In this document: in pieces, positions 5,095 to 14,500 of the stretch | Position numbering within the stretch: position 1 is the first letter of the stretch | How the letters are laid out: every line of letters starts with the position of its first letter | From: Oscillospiraceae bacterium | GTDB lineage: Bacteria > Bacillota > Clostridia > Oscillospirales > Oscillospiraceae | Direction of reading: 5' to 3' | DNA length: 15,090 nt | Assembly (NCBI GenBank): GCA_020025345.1 | Contig: JAHHSH010000043.1 | Span: forward strand, 1-15,090 | Program-made: the position numbers and the translations under genes | Notes under the pieces: model-generated | What the model saw: the letters and a program-made list of their open reading frames with translations, nothing else | Told to the model about the DNA's origin: nothing | Databases searched by the model: none

Positions 5095-6378
5095 ATGAAT
5101 CAGATTTTTAACCAAATTGGCTTTTATCCCGCCGATATCCTTCTGCCCAAGGATTGCGATATGGCGAAGTGGGCTGTGGTGGCCTGTGACCAGTTTACTT
5201 CCGAACCGGAGTATTGGCAGGCTGTAGAAGAGCTGGTGGGAGATGCCCCGTCCACGCTGCGTTTGATTCTGCCGGAGGCACAGCTGAAGGATCCTAAGGT
5301 AGAGGAGTCTATCGCTGGAATTAACCGCACGATGCAGACCTATCTGGATGATGGCCTTTTCCGTACACTGCCGGAGTCATTGGTTTATGTGGAGCGCCGC
5401 CAGTCTGATGGTCGGATCCGCCATGGCCTGGTGGGCATGATCGATTTGGATACCTATGATTTTACGCCCGGTTCCGGTGCGCTGATTCGCGCCACGGAAG
5501 GTACCGTGCTCGATCGCATTCCACCCCGCGCCAAGGTGCGCCGCAATGCGCCGATCGAGCTGCCCCATGTGATGTTGCTCATTGATAACCCGGAGCGCAC
5601 CGTCATTGAGCCGCTGACTGCGGCGGCGGATACTATGGAAAAACTTTACGACTTCGATCTCATGCAGTCCGGTGGACATATCCGCGCCTTCCGCCTGTCG
5701 GAGACACAGAAGGATGCTGTGGCTGAGGCACTGCTGGGCCTGACGGCAGACGATGTGATGGAGAAAAAGTATGGCGTGCGCGGCGTAGCACCCCTGCTCT
5801 TTGCCGTAGGTGACGGCAACCACTCCCTGGCAACGGCCAAGGCCTGCTATGAGGAGAAGAAGAAAGAACTGGGTGAGGCTGCGGCCAGAGAACTGCCCTG
5901 CCGCTATGCGCTGGTCGAGGTGGTGAACAACCACGATGACGCCCTGCAGTTTGAGCCTATTCACCGTGTGCTCTTTGGTGTGGATCCCGCCCATCTGATG
6001 GCAGAATTCCACAAGGCATACCCCGATACGCATGAGGGCGCAGGGGAAGGCCATACCATTGGTGTTGTATACGAGGGCTATGAAGGTACCGTGACGGTTC
6101 CTAATCCCACGATGCAGCTGGCTGTTGGTACATTGCAGAGCTTTTTGGACAAATATTTGAAGGAGTTCGGCGGCGAAGTGGACTACATCCACGGCGAAGC
6201 TGTAACAAAGGAACTGGGTGCAAAGCACGGTAACATGGGCTTTTTGCTGCCTGCTATGGGCAAGGAACAGCTCTTTAAGACGGTGATGGCGGATGGCGTT
6301 CTGCCGCGCAAGACCTTCTCTATGGGCCATGCGCAGGATAAGCGCTACTATGTGGAGAGCCGCAAGATCGTCAAATAA
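5095..6378 (+). CDS. DUF1015 domain-containing protein
   Basis: The 427-residue product is nearly the whole length of a DUF1015 protein, a widespread cytoplasmic family whose function is unsettled. Recognisable features are the N-terminal ILLPKDCDMAKWAVVACDQF, a PRAKVRRNAPIELPHVMLLID segment in the middle, and GDGNHSLATAK at residues 239-249. The last corresponds to the family's DG(N/H)H motif, here with Asp240 and His243. The start ATG 5095 is supported by GAGGAGG (5082-5088); an upstream in-frame TTG at 5080 overlaps that ribosome site and is rejected. A promoter precedes the gene and an intrinsic terminator follows, so it is monocistronic. Some annotation pipelines link DUF1015 to sugar-acid or serine-kinase-like metabolism, but nothing here decides that. 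There are no membrane segments or signal peptide. Confidence 0.85.
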   Translation: MNQIFNQIGFYPADILLPKDCDMAKWAVVACDQFTSEPEYWQAVEELVGDAPSTLRLILPEAQLKDPKVEESIAGINRTMQTYLDDGLFRTLPESLVYVERRQSDGRIRHGLVGMIDLDTYDFTPGSGALIRATEGTVLDRIPPRAKVRRNAPIELPHVMLLIDNPERTVIEPLTAAADTMEKLYDFDLMQSGGHIRAFRLSETQKDAVAEALLGLTADDVMEKKYGVRGVAPLLFAVGDGNHSLATAKACYEEKKKELGEAAARELPCRYALVEVVNNHDDALQFEPIHRVLFGVDPAHLMAEFHKAYPDTHEGAGEGHTIGVVYEGYEGTVTVPNPTMQLAVGTLQSFLDKYLKEFGGEVDYIHGEAVTKELGAKHGNMGFLLPAMGKEQLFKTVMADGVLPRKTFSMGHAQDKRYYVESRKIVK

Positions 6379-6414
6379 GAAAGCATTTTTAAGCGCGATA
6401 TTCTGTCTCCTAAA

Positions 6415-6446
6415 AGACCGCTGGCGCTTTGTCAGCGGTCTCTTTA
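6415..6446 (+). terminator. Intrinsic terminator after the DUF1015 gene
   Basis: AGACCGCTG (6415-6423) and CAGCGGTCT (6433-6441) form a 9-bp perfect stem with a 9-base loop, followed by CTTTA. It lies 37 bases after the stop and 57 bases before ispE. The T-tract is short, so some read-through into ispE is possible. Confidence 0.75.
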
Positions 6447-6503
6447 TGCCGTGCGATATTGATCGCTGCGTGATAATAGGGAGAATTACAAAGGAGTCAC
6501 TCA

Positions 6504-7358
6504 ATGGAAAAAGTAATGGAACTGGCGCCTGCCAAGCTGAATCTGACGTTGGATGTAGGGGAGAAGCACCCGGACGGTTATCACGACATTGCCTCTGTGA
6601 TGACCAGTGCCGCGCTTCAGGACGTTGTGACGCTGGAGCGTGGTGTAGGCGAAGGTATCACCTTGACCTGTTCTGATCCGACACTGCCCTGTGATGAGAC
6701 GAACCTGGCCCACCGGGCGGCACAGCTTTTCTTTGATCATGCGACTGTAGAATGTGATGGGCTGCACATCCATCTGGAAAAGAGGATCCCCATGCAGGCG
6801 GGTTTGGGCGGCGGCAGCAGCGATGCGGCTGCGGTGCTGCGGGGCCTGCGTAAGCTGTATGCACCCAATATGAAGCTGCGCGAGCTGGAGCGCATGGCGA
6901 TTCGGCTGGGCAGTGATGTACCTTATTGTGTGCGCGGTGCCACATCCATGGTGCTGGGCCGCGGCGAGCAGCTGATTCCGCTGCCGGATATGCCCCCGTG
7001 CTGGTATGTTCTCTGCAAGCCGGCAGAGTCTCACTCTACGGCAGAGATGTATCAGAAGCTCGATCAGGTAAAGCCCCAGCGCAGCATTGATACGGAAGGC
7101 ATGGCCAAAGCACTGGAAGATGCAGATATGCAGAATGTGATCAACTGTGTCGGCAACCTCTTTGAGGATGTTCTGCCGGAGAACAGTGAGATCCCCGCAA
7201 TCCGGCGGCAGCTCACCGATCTGGGCGCACGCTGTGCCTGTATGAGCGGCAGCGGCTCGGCTGTGTTCGGCGTTTTCACCGATGAGAAGGCGGCGCACAG
7301 CGCATGTCAGACGTTGCTTGCGGACTATCCCTGCACCTATTTTGCGGAGAGTGTATAA
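6504..7358 (+). CDS. ispE: 4-diphosphocytidyl-2-C-methyl-D-erythritol kinase
   Basis: IspE phosphorylates CDP-ME with ATP to give CDP-ME 2-phosphate, the fourth step of the MEP isoprenoid pathway, in the cytoplasm. The 284-residue product has the full set of GHMP-kinase motifs: APAKLNL at the N-terminus with Lys11 as the expected catalytic lysine, the ATP loop PMQAGLGGGSSDAAA (residues 96-110), catalytic Asp138 in GSDVPYC, and the C-terminal CMSGSGSAVFGVF. KHPDGYHDI near residue 21-29 matches the IspE substrate region. Length is typical. The start ATG 6504 has AAAGGAG at 6490-6496. Terminators lie on both sides, and no obvious promoter was found in the short gap, so expression may partly rely on read-through from the DUF1015 gene. 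Confidence 0.96.
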   Translation: MEKVMELAPAKLNLTLDVGEKHPDGYHDIASVMTSAALQDVVTLERGVGEGITLTCSDPTLPCDETNLAHRAAQLFFDHATVECDGLHIHLEKRIPMQAGLGGGSSDAAAVLRGLRKLYAPNMKLRELERMAIRLGSDVPYCVRGATSMVLGRGEQLIPLPDMPPCWYVLCKPAESHSTAEMYQKLDQVKPQRSIDTEGMAKALEDADMQNVINCVGNLFEDVLPENSEIPAIRRQLTDLGARCACMSGSGSAVFGVFTDEKAAHSACQTLLADYPCTYFAESV

Positions 7359-7370
7359 AATTTGAAAATG

Positions 7371-7415
7371 CCGTCCATCATGGAGATACATTCTTCTTGA
7401 TGGACGGTGTTTTTT
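7371..7415 (+). terminator. Intrinsic terminator after ispE, touching the spoIIR start
   Basis: CCGTCCATCA (7371-7380) and TGATGGACGG (7398-7407) form a 10-bp perfect stem around a 17-base loop, followed by TG and six T (7410-7415). It lies 12 bases after the ispE stop. The T-tract ends at the base before the ATG (7416) of spoIIR, so the hairpin occupies the place where a ribosome site would be. Confidence 0.85.
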
Positions 7416-8048
7416 ATGCGTTGTAAGAAAAATCCTACTTTGAAATATTGGGAAATCGCCCTGTTGGCGGGGCTGGCGGCGGCACTTTTGTGGGGCGTAT
7501 GGTCTTTGCAATCTCAGGATGCACTGGAGCAGAAGATGATCCGTCTCCATGTGATTGCCAACTCCGATACGCCGGAGGATCAAGCGTTAAAGCTGCAGGT
7601 GCGCGACAGGGTACTTACGGTGGCTACGGAGCTTTTGGAGTCTTCCAGTGATATGACAGAAGCCACGGAAAAGCTAACAGTGGCCCTGCCGGAGATCGAA
7701 ACGGCAGCCAGTGAAGAGATCCGCGCTCAAGGCTATCCCTACACGGTGTCAGCACGATTGGAGCAGGCGGAGTTTCCCACGAAGCAGTATGACGGCTTTG
7801 CCCTTCCTTCGGGAGAATATTTGGCGCTGCGCTTGATCATTGGCGAGGGAGCGGGCCGGAATTGGTGGTGCGTGGTATATCCGCCGCTTTGCACTACTGC
7901 CGCCACGGATCTGGAGGAGACGGCCATTGCCGCCGGTATGGGGGAAGAGGATCTCCGACTGATGACGGAGGAGAATACGGGCTATGAACTGAAATTCCGC
8001 TCCTTAGAGCTGTGGGAGAATTTTCGTCAGTGGCTGAAAAAGGCATAA
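7416..8048 (+). CDS. spoIIR: Stage II sporulation protein R
   Basis: SpoIIR is made in the forespore and exported to the intermembrane space, where it activates the SpoIIGA protease that processes pro-sigma-E in the mother cell. The 210-residue product has a basic N-terminus, one hydrophobic segment (about residues 12-30) serving as signal or anchor, and then the family signature IRLHVIANSDTPEDQALK.QVRD. The motifs YDGFALPSGEYLALRLIIGEGAGRNWWCVVYPPLC, containing G-x-NWWCV-x-FPPLC-like residues, are diagnostic. ATG 7416 is chosen; an in-frame GTG at 7407 would add three residues. Neither has a recognisable Shine-Dalgarno, because the region is a terminator hairpin. A GTATA at 7353-7357 could be a sigma-F -35, but the -10 match is poor. 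The gene implies an endospore-forming organism. Its own terminator follows. Confidence 0.93.
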   Translation: MRCKKNPTLKYWEIALLAGLAAALLWGVWSLQSQDALEQKMIRLHVIANSDTPEDQALKLQVRDRVLTVATELLESSSDMTEATEKLTVALPEIETAASEEIRAQGYPYTVSARLEQAEFPTKQYDGFALPSGEYLALRLIIGEGAGRNWWCVVYPPLCTTAATDLEETAIAAGMGEEDLRLMTEENTGYELKFRSLELWENFRQWLKKA

Positions 8049-8062
8049 AAAAGAATAGCACC

Positions 8063-8097
8063 AGAGAGCGAATCGCAGTGGTTCGCTCTCTTTCTTA
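8063..8097 (+). terminator. Intrinsic terminator after spoIIR
   Basis: AGAGAGCGAA (8063-8072) and TTCGCTCTCT (8082-8091) form a 10-bp perfect stem with a 9-base loop, followed by TTCTTA. It lies 14 bases after the spoIIR stop and directly before the -35 box of the addB promoter. Confidence 0.88.
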
Positions 8098-8126
8098 TTG
8101 GCAAAGGGAGTCATATTAGGTATAAT
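8098..8126 (+). promoter_or_regulatory. Sigma-A promoter of addBA
   Basis: TTGGCA (8098-8103) and TATAAT (8121-8126) are separated by exactly 17 bases, a near-consensus vegetative promoter with one mismatch in the -35 box. Transcription would begin near 8133 and leave a leader of about 60 bases before the addB start at 8192. It starts immediately after the spoIIR terminator, which makes addBA an independent transcription unit. Confidence 0.85.
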
Positions 8127-8191
8127 AAAAGAGATATGAGAGGATTTTCGGACAGCGGAGTTGCTATGCTGTCTCAAAAGGAGGGAGTGCT

Positions 8192-11100
8192 ATGCTCTCA
8201 ATTTGGATCGGACGTGCCGGCAGTGGGAAATCGGGCCGTGTGCTGCGTACGATGGAGGAGCGCCGCAGTCAGCGCCAACAGGTGCTGTTGGTGCCGGAAC
8301 ATATTTCTTATGCGGCGGAGGTGGATCTCTGTCAGGCGCTGGGACCTACGGCCTGTAGGGATGCGGAGGTATTGAGCTTTCAAAACTTGACCACGCGCGT
8401 TTTGAGTCAGACCGGAGGCTTGGCGGATTTTACATTGGATAATGGCGGAAAGCTGCTGACCATGCGCCTTGCGCTGCAGGAGCTCCACAGTAAACTGAAG
8501 GTATTCGGACGCCCCAGCCAGCGTTCGGCTTTTTTGCGGCAGCTGACGGATCTGGCGGAGGAATTTTACGCCTATGAGGTGACGCCGGAGGCACTGTGGC
8601 AGCAGGTGGAGGATATGGAGGGGGCCAGCGGCGATAAGCTGCGGGATGTGGCTTTGTTGTACGCTGCCTATGACGCGAAGCTCCACACGGAGGGATTGGA
8701 CGCCCGTTCCCGGCTGCAAAAGCTGCGGGATCACTTGGAAGAGAGTGTTTACCTCTGTGGCAAGGACGTCTATCTGGACGGCTTTTCCTATTTCAATCAG
8801 CTGGAAGAGAGTATTCTCTCGGTGATTTTGCGGCAAGCCAACAGTGTAACAGTGACCCTTTTGGGTGAAAAGGGCAACGAGGAACTGTTCCAAAATGCAG
8901 TGCGTCAGCGGCAGCGTTTGGTGCGTATGGCGCAGCAGGCAGGCAAGCCCTGTGAAATTTTGTATCTCGCCTCGGCAGAGGGCACGGCGCTGCAGCATTT
9001 GGAGAAATATTTCTTCGGTGGTAAAGACCCGGCATGGCCGGAGCAGACGGACAGCATTCGCCTTGCGCAATCCGGAACGGCTTACACGGAGGCGGAGTGG
9101 GCGGCGGCAGAGATTTTGAAGCTGGTGCGCTCCGGGCAGTATCGTTTCCGGGATATTGCCGTGGGTGCGCGGAATATGGATGTGTACGGCCCTATTTTGG
9201 AGGATGTATTTGCCCGCTGTAACATCCCTGCTTACTTGAGCCGCCGCAGCGATCTTCTGGAAAAACCGGTGATGACCATGCTCCTCAGCGCCGTGGATGC
9301 GGTTACCGGCGGCTTTGAATATGAGGATATGTTTCGCTATCTGAAAACCGGTTTGGCGGGTATCACAGAGGACGAGTGCGACCTGCTGGAAAACTATGTG
9401 ATCTGCTGGGAAATCCGGGGGAATATGTGGCTCCATGACAGGGATTGGACAGCCCATCCCGACGGCTATGGCCGGGAGGAATCGGATAGCTCCCGGGAGC
9501 GCCTTGCCAGGATCAACGAGATCCGCCGCAAGGTAGCAGGCCCTTTGCAGGCATTCCATGAAGAACTGAAATCCAGTAAAACGGCCAAGTCTAAAGTGAA
9601 AGCGCTTTACAGCTTTGCGCAGCGCTGCGGCGTGCCGGAACGGTTGGAAGAAAAGACAGAGACACTGTTGCGGGTAGGACAGGTGCAGCTGGCCGAGGAG
9701 TATGACCAGCTGTGGAAGATCCTGTGCGGCGTTCTTGATCAGTTTGTGGAGATCTTGGGGGAGAGCGAACTAGCGGACGGAGAATTTGCCCGTCTCCTGC
9801 GTCTGGTGCTGAGCCAGTACAGTGTGGGCACGATTCCGGCGACACTGGATCAGGTAAAGGTCAGTGAGATTACCCGCAATGACCGGCATCGGGTACGCTG
9901 CTTTTTCCTGTTGGGAGCCAATGACCATGTGCTGCCGGCCGTCAATACCGGCGGCGGAATTTTGGATAGTGAAGATCGTGTGGCGCTGCAGCAGCGGGAT
10001 ATTCTCCTCTCCGACGCTACCTTCGACCCGCTGGATCAGGAACTGCAAAATATCTATGCCAGCCTTGCCCAGCCTACAGAGCTGCTGCGTGTCAGCTGGC
10101 CGGTGACAGATTTGAACGGCAGCCAGCTGCGGCCTTCTTTTGTGGCGGGGCGTATTGCACAGCTGTTTCCCCAAGTGCCGATTCAGGTCGAGGACGGCAG
10201 CTATCGCTATGAGGTGGAGGCCTCGGCGCTGGAACTGGCCGGTGAGGAACCGGACGGGCCGGTGTGGCAGTATTTTGCAGAGGATGGGAATTATGCCGAC
10301 GTTTTAGAGGCAATGTCCCGAGCACACACGATGGAGCGCGGGCATCTGTCGCCGCAGGCGGTGCAGACTCTGTATGGCAGCAAAATCCACATGTCGGCGT
10401 CTCGAATGGATCAGATGAAGCGCTGCCATTTCGGCTATTTCATGCAATATGGACTCAAAGCCAAGGAGCGCCGCAGCGCCGGGTTTGATGCTCCGGAGAT
10501 CGGCACCTTCATCCACTTCCTGCTGGAAAATGTGACGCGGGATGTGATGAAACGCGGCGGCTATGGTGCGGTAGAAAAGCCAGAACTGCGCCAGCTGGTG
10601 AAGCACTATGTCGATCTCTATGCCAAGACCTGTATCGACCATTTTCAGGAGAAAAGCGCGCGGTTCCGTTATCTCTTTTCCCGCCTGCGCTCTGCGGCCT
10701 ATACCATGATTGAGAACATCGCCCAGGAACTGGCGGAATCGGACTTTGTCCCTATCGAATTTGAGTTGGGCTTCGGCGGCGACGGAGCGTTGCCTGCTAT
10801 CACCATCCGAGAGGGAGAGACGATGCTCAGCCTCAGCGGCAAGGTGGACCGGGTGGACGGATGGCTCCATGACGATAAGCTCTATCTCCGCGTGGTGGAC
10901 TATAAGACCGGCAAGAAGAGCTTTGACCTCACCGATTTGCGCTACGGGCTGGGCATCCAGATGCTTCTATATCTCTTTGCTCTTTCGAGTAAGGAAGGAG
11001 AGAAGCATTTTGGCCGCGAGATCGTACCGGCCGGTGTGCTGTATCTGCCGGCACGAGATGTGATTTTGCGGGAGGATCGGAATATTTCGCCGGAGGCACT

Positions 11101-11533
11101 GCGTGCGGCGATGGAAAAGGAGCTGCGCCGCAGTGGTATGGTGCTCTCGGAACCGGAGGTGCTGCAGGCTATGGAACACAGTGCCCTGGAGTCCCCTTGT
11201 TATCTGCCCATCCATGTGAATAAGGCCGGAGATATCAGCGGTGGTCTGGCTTCGGCCACCCAGCTTGGCAAGCTGGGACACTATGTAGATCACTTGCTGC
11301 ACCAGATCGCCCGCGAGCTGGAGGAGGGCAACATCGACGCTGATCCCTGCAGCCACGGGCCGAATGACAGTGTTTGCCGCTATTGCGAGTTTGCCTCGGC
11401 CTGCTATTTTGAGGAGGGGCGCGGCAAAGATCGTACGCGTTATTTGAAAAAGACGGAGTCGGAGGAATTCTGGCAGTATGTAGATACGGTAGGAAAGGAG
11501 GCGCACCATGGAAGCAATTCGGTTGACCAATGA
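8192..11533 (+). CDS. addB: ATP-dependent helicase/deoxyribonuclease subunit B
   Basis: AddB pairs with AddA to process double-strand DNA ends for RecA loading; AddB's helicase-like part mainly recognises Chi and its nuclease domain cuts the 5' strand. The 1113-residue product is close to the usual 1150-1170. It shows a Walker A loop GRAGSGKS (residues 7-14), a RecB-type nuclease core VVDYKTGK with Asp903 and Lys905, and the four cysteines of the AddB iron-sulfur cluster: Cys745 (KRCHFGYF) plus Cys1062, Cys1065 and Cys1071 near the C-terminus (CRYCEFASAC). The CX2CX5C spacing matches known AddB. ATG 8192 has AAAAGGAGGG at 8176-8185. The end overlaps addA by 26 bases. The gene appears intact. 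RexB is the name used in some Firmicutes, but the Walker A loop and Fe-S cysteines fit AddB. Confidence 0.96.
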   Translation: MLSIWIGRAGSGKSGRVLRTMEERRSQRQQVLLVPEHISYAAEVDLCQALGPTACRDAEVLSFQNLTTRVLSQTGGLADFTLDNGGKLLTMRLALQELHSKLKVFGRPSQRSAFLRQLTDLAEEFYAYEVTPEALWQQVEDMEGASGDKLRDVALLYAAYDAKLHTEGLDARSRLQKLRDHLEESVYLCGKDVYLDGFSYFNQLEESILSVILRQANSVTVTLLGEKGNEELFQNAVRQRQRLVRMAQQAGKPCEILYLASAEGTALQHLEKYFFGGKDPAWPEQTDSIRLAQSGTAYTEAEWAAAEILKLVRSGQYRFRDIAVGARNMDVYGPILEDVFARCNIPAYLSRRSDLLEKPVMTMLLSAVDAVTGGFEYEDMFRYLKTGLAGITEDECDLLENYVICWEIRGNMWLHDRDWTAHPDGYGREESDSSRERLARINEIRRKVAGPLQAFHEELKSSKTAKSKVKALYSFAQRCGVPERLEEKTETLLRVGQVQLAEEYDQLWKILCGVLDQFVEILGESELADGEFARLLRLVLSQYSVGTIPATLDQVKVSEITRNDRHRVRCFFLLGANDHVLPAVNTGGGILDSEDRVALQQRDILLSDATFDPLDQELQNIYASLAQPTELLRVSWPVTDLNGSQLRPSFVAGRIAQLFPQVPIQVEDGSYRYEVEASALELAGEEPDGPVWQYFAEDGNYADVLEAMSRAHTMERGHLSPQAVQTLYGSKIHMSASRMDQMKRCHFGYFMQYGLKAKERRSAGFDAPEIGTFIHFLLENVTRDVMKRGGYGAVEKPELRQLVKHYVDLYAKTCIDHFQEKSARFRYLFSRLRSAAYTMIENIAQELAESDFVPIEFELGFGGDGALPAITIREGETMLSLSGKVDRVDGWLHDDKLYLRVVDYKTGKKSFDLTDLRYGLGIQMLLYLFALSSKEGEKHFGREIVPAGVLYLPARDVILREDRNISPEALRAAMEKELRRSGMVLSEPEVLQAMEHSALESPCYLPIHVNKAGDISGGLASATQLGKLGHYVDHLLHQIARELEEGNIDADPCSHGPNDSVCRYCEFASACYFEEGRGKDRTRYLKKTESEEFWQYVDTVGKEAHHGSNSVDQ

Positions 11534-14500
11534 ACAGGAGAAGGCTGTCTATAACCGGGGCGGCAGCTTATTGGTGTCGGCGGCAGCCGGCAGCGGCAAG
11601 ACGAAGGTGCTGGTGGAGCGCCTGTTTGCCTACATGGAGGAAGAACACTGCCATGTAGATGATTTCCTCATCATCACCTATACCAAAGCCGCGGCGGCGG
11701 AGCTGCGTGGCAAGATCGCCAAGGAGCTGAGTAAGCGCGTGGCGGCGGAGCCTAATAACCGACATCTTCGCCAGCAGCTGTTCCGCGTCTATCAAGCGGA
11801 CATCAAGACGGTGGATGCCTTTTGCGCTTCGCTCTTGCGTGAGAATGTCCATTTGCTCTCCGGTGAGGAAAACGACAGCCTGACACCGGATTTCCGAGTG
11901 CTGGACGAGTCGGAGAGCTTCACCATGAAAGAGCGTGTGCTGGGCCGCGTGCTGGAGGAGTTCTATCAGCGTTTGGAACAGCAGGATGGAGACGCAGCGC
12001 TGCTGGCGCAGACACTGGGTGCCGGGCGGGATGACCGGATGCTGGAGACACTGGTGCTGGAGATGCACAGTAAGATCCAGAGCCATCCCTATCCGCTGCA
12101 GTGGCTGGCGCAGGAGCAGGAAAACTGGCAGCACCTGCCGGAGCATTTGAGCGAGAGCACCTATGGCCGCGTTATTATGGATGACACGGTGCGCCGAGCC
12201 CTCTTCTGGGCGGATTGTCTGGAGCGTGCGGCGGAGGAAATGGAGCCGTGTCCCGCCGTAGCCACGGCATACGCCGACCGCTTTTTAGAGGTGGCGCAGG
12301 TATTGCGCACCTATCAGGAGGCAGCTCAAAAGGGCTGGGAGGCTATGGGGCAGGTACAGCCTGTGTTCCGCCGTATGGGAACCGTCCGGGGTGAGGAAAA
12401 CGCCTACTATAAGGAGCGAGCCAAGACGGTACTGGATCAGTGCAAGAAGGATCTGAAGAAGATGACGGCCGTCTATGCCCAGCCGGAGAAGGAACACATG
12501 GAGGATCTGCAGGCTATGGCACCGGCCATGTCGGCGCTGCTGCAGCTGACGGCTGATTTTACGCACGCCTACCAAAAGGAGAAGCTGCGCCGCAATGCCA
12601 TGGACTTTTCCGATCAGGAGCATTTCGCCATTGAGATCCTGCTGCAGCCGGATGGCGCGCCCACAGAGTTGGCTCGCCAGCTCTCCACCCGGTATCGGGA
12701 GATCATGGTGGACGAATATCAGGATACCAATGCCGTGCAAAATTGCATTTTTAACGCTATTTCCCGGGAAGGAAAGAACCTTTTCGTCGTAGGCGACGTG
12801 AAGCAGAGCATCTACCGCTTCCGTTTGGCGGATCCCACCATCTTTTTGGAGAAGTATTTGGCCTACGCATCGGTGGAGCAGGCAGGGGAGGGAGAGCCGA
12901 GAAAGGTACTCCTCAGCCGCAATTTCCGTTCCCGTCGGGAGGTGCTGGACACAACCAACTTCATCTTTGAAAACATCATGTCCCGACAGATGGGAGAGAT
13001 GGACTATGGAGATGAGGAGCGTCTCAACTTCGGCGCAGAGTACTATCAGCCCCGCGAGGGCGTGGAGACAGAGTTCCATCTGGTTAGTGTGGCCAATACC
13101 GAGGAGGAGAACTTTGACCGGCAGGAGACGGAGGCTCGTTTCGTGGCAGGTCAGATCCGCAAAATGCTGGATGAGGGATTCCCCGTGCAGGACGGAGAGA
13201 GTGTCCGCGCGGCAAAGCCGGAGGATATTGTCATTTTGATGCGCTCGCCGCGTGCAAGGCAAAAAGCCTTTACAGAGGCATTAAAACAGGAAAATATTCC
13301 GTGTTCCACTTCAGAAAATGAGTCGCTTTTCGCCACCATGGAGATTGCTGTTATTTTTTCTCTGCTGCAGATTATCGACAACCCGCGGCAGGATGTGCCG
13401 CTCATTTCCGTGCTGCGCTCGCCGCTTTTCGGCTTTACGCCAGACCGGTTGGCGCAGATCCGGGCGCTGTGTCCCACGGGGGATTACTATGATGCCCTGC
13501 GTGCCGATACGGAGCGGGACAGCGTGACCTTCTGTGAGGTATTGCAGGAACTGCGAACCCTTGCCCACGACCTGTCCGTAGATCGGCTGGTGTGGGAAAT
13601 CTATTCTCGGCTCCATGTGCAGGCTGTGTTCGGCGCTATGGAGGGCGGGCGGCAGCGGAAAGACAATCTGACGGCTTTTTACGCCTATGCATCCCGGCAG
13701 GCGGCTGCCGGACAGAAGAGCGTTTTTGACTTTGTGGCGCAGCTGCATAAACTTTTGGAGAGTGGGGATGCACCGCTTCTGCACACGCAGGCTTCTTCCG
13801 GCGGCGTGCAGATCATGAGCATCCATAAATCCAAAGGCTTGGAATTTCCTGTTGTGTTCCTCTGTGATATGCAAAAGACCTTCAATGGAGAAGATTTTAA
13901 GCGCCCGGTGCTGGTGCATCCTACGCTGGGACTTGGCACGGAGCGAGTGGAGCCGGAGCGTCGTATCCGCTACGATACCATCAGCAAGACGGCAGTGGCC
14001 AAGCAGATGGAACGGGAGAGCCGCGCTGAGGAGATGCGCATCCTCTATGTGGCCATGACACGGGCCAAGGAGAAACTGGTGATTGTGGACTGCATGAAAT
14101 CTGCCCGCAAGCACGTTCGTGACCTCCTTGCGCTGACGGATCTGCCGGTGCCGCCGGAGGTAGTGGGCTCTGCCCGGTGTCCGGGAGACTGGATTTTGCT
14201 GCCTCTGCTCAACAGCTATGAGGCGGGGATCATTCACCAGTGGGCGGATATGGAGCCCCATCAGCTGCACAGCACGTTTGGTGGCTGGAAGGTGCGGCTT
14301 TGGGAGAACCCTGTGTCAAATGGGCGTGCTGGTGAGACAGAGCGGGAAGAGGTGGAGACACGACCTATCCCGGATCTCAGCGGCCTTCGCCGTACCTATG
14401 CGCATACGGCGGCCTGTACGGTGCCCTCCAAGGTAACGGCCACACAGCTCAAGGGAAGAGAATTGGACGAGGAGATCGCACAGGGAACCGCATCGCCCCA

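Noticed and set aside
5377..6504. 375-residue minus-strand frame opposite the DUF1015 gene
   Set aside because: This is an antisense shadow caused by codon bias of the plus-strand gene. The product is His/Gln/Arg-rich with no recognisable domain.
8136..8375. 79-residue plus-strand frame starting in the addB leader
   Set aside because: There is no ribosome site before its ATG, and it reads through the addB start in another frame into low-complexity Arg/Trp/Cys-rich sequence. It was also considered as a leader peptide but shows no supporting structure.
8198..9559. 453-residue minus-strand frame opposite addB
   Set aside because: It is an antisense shadow of a strongly supported addB, with no ribosome site and no family resemblance.
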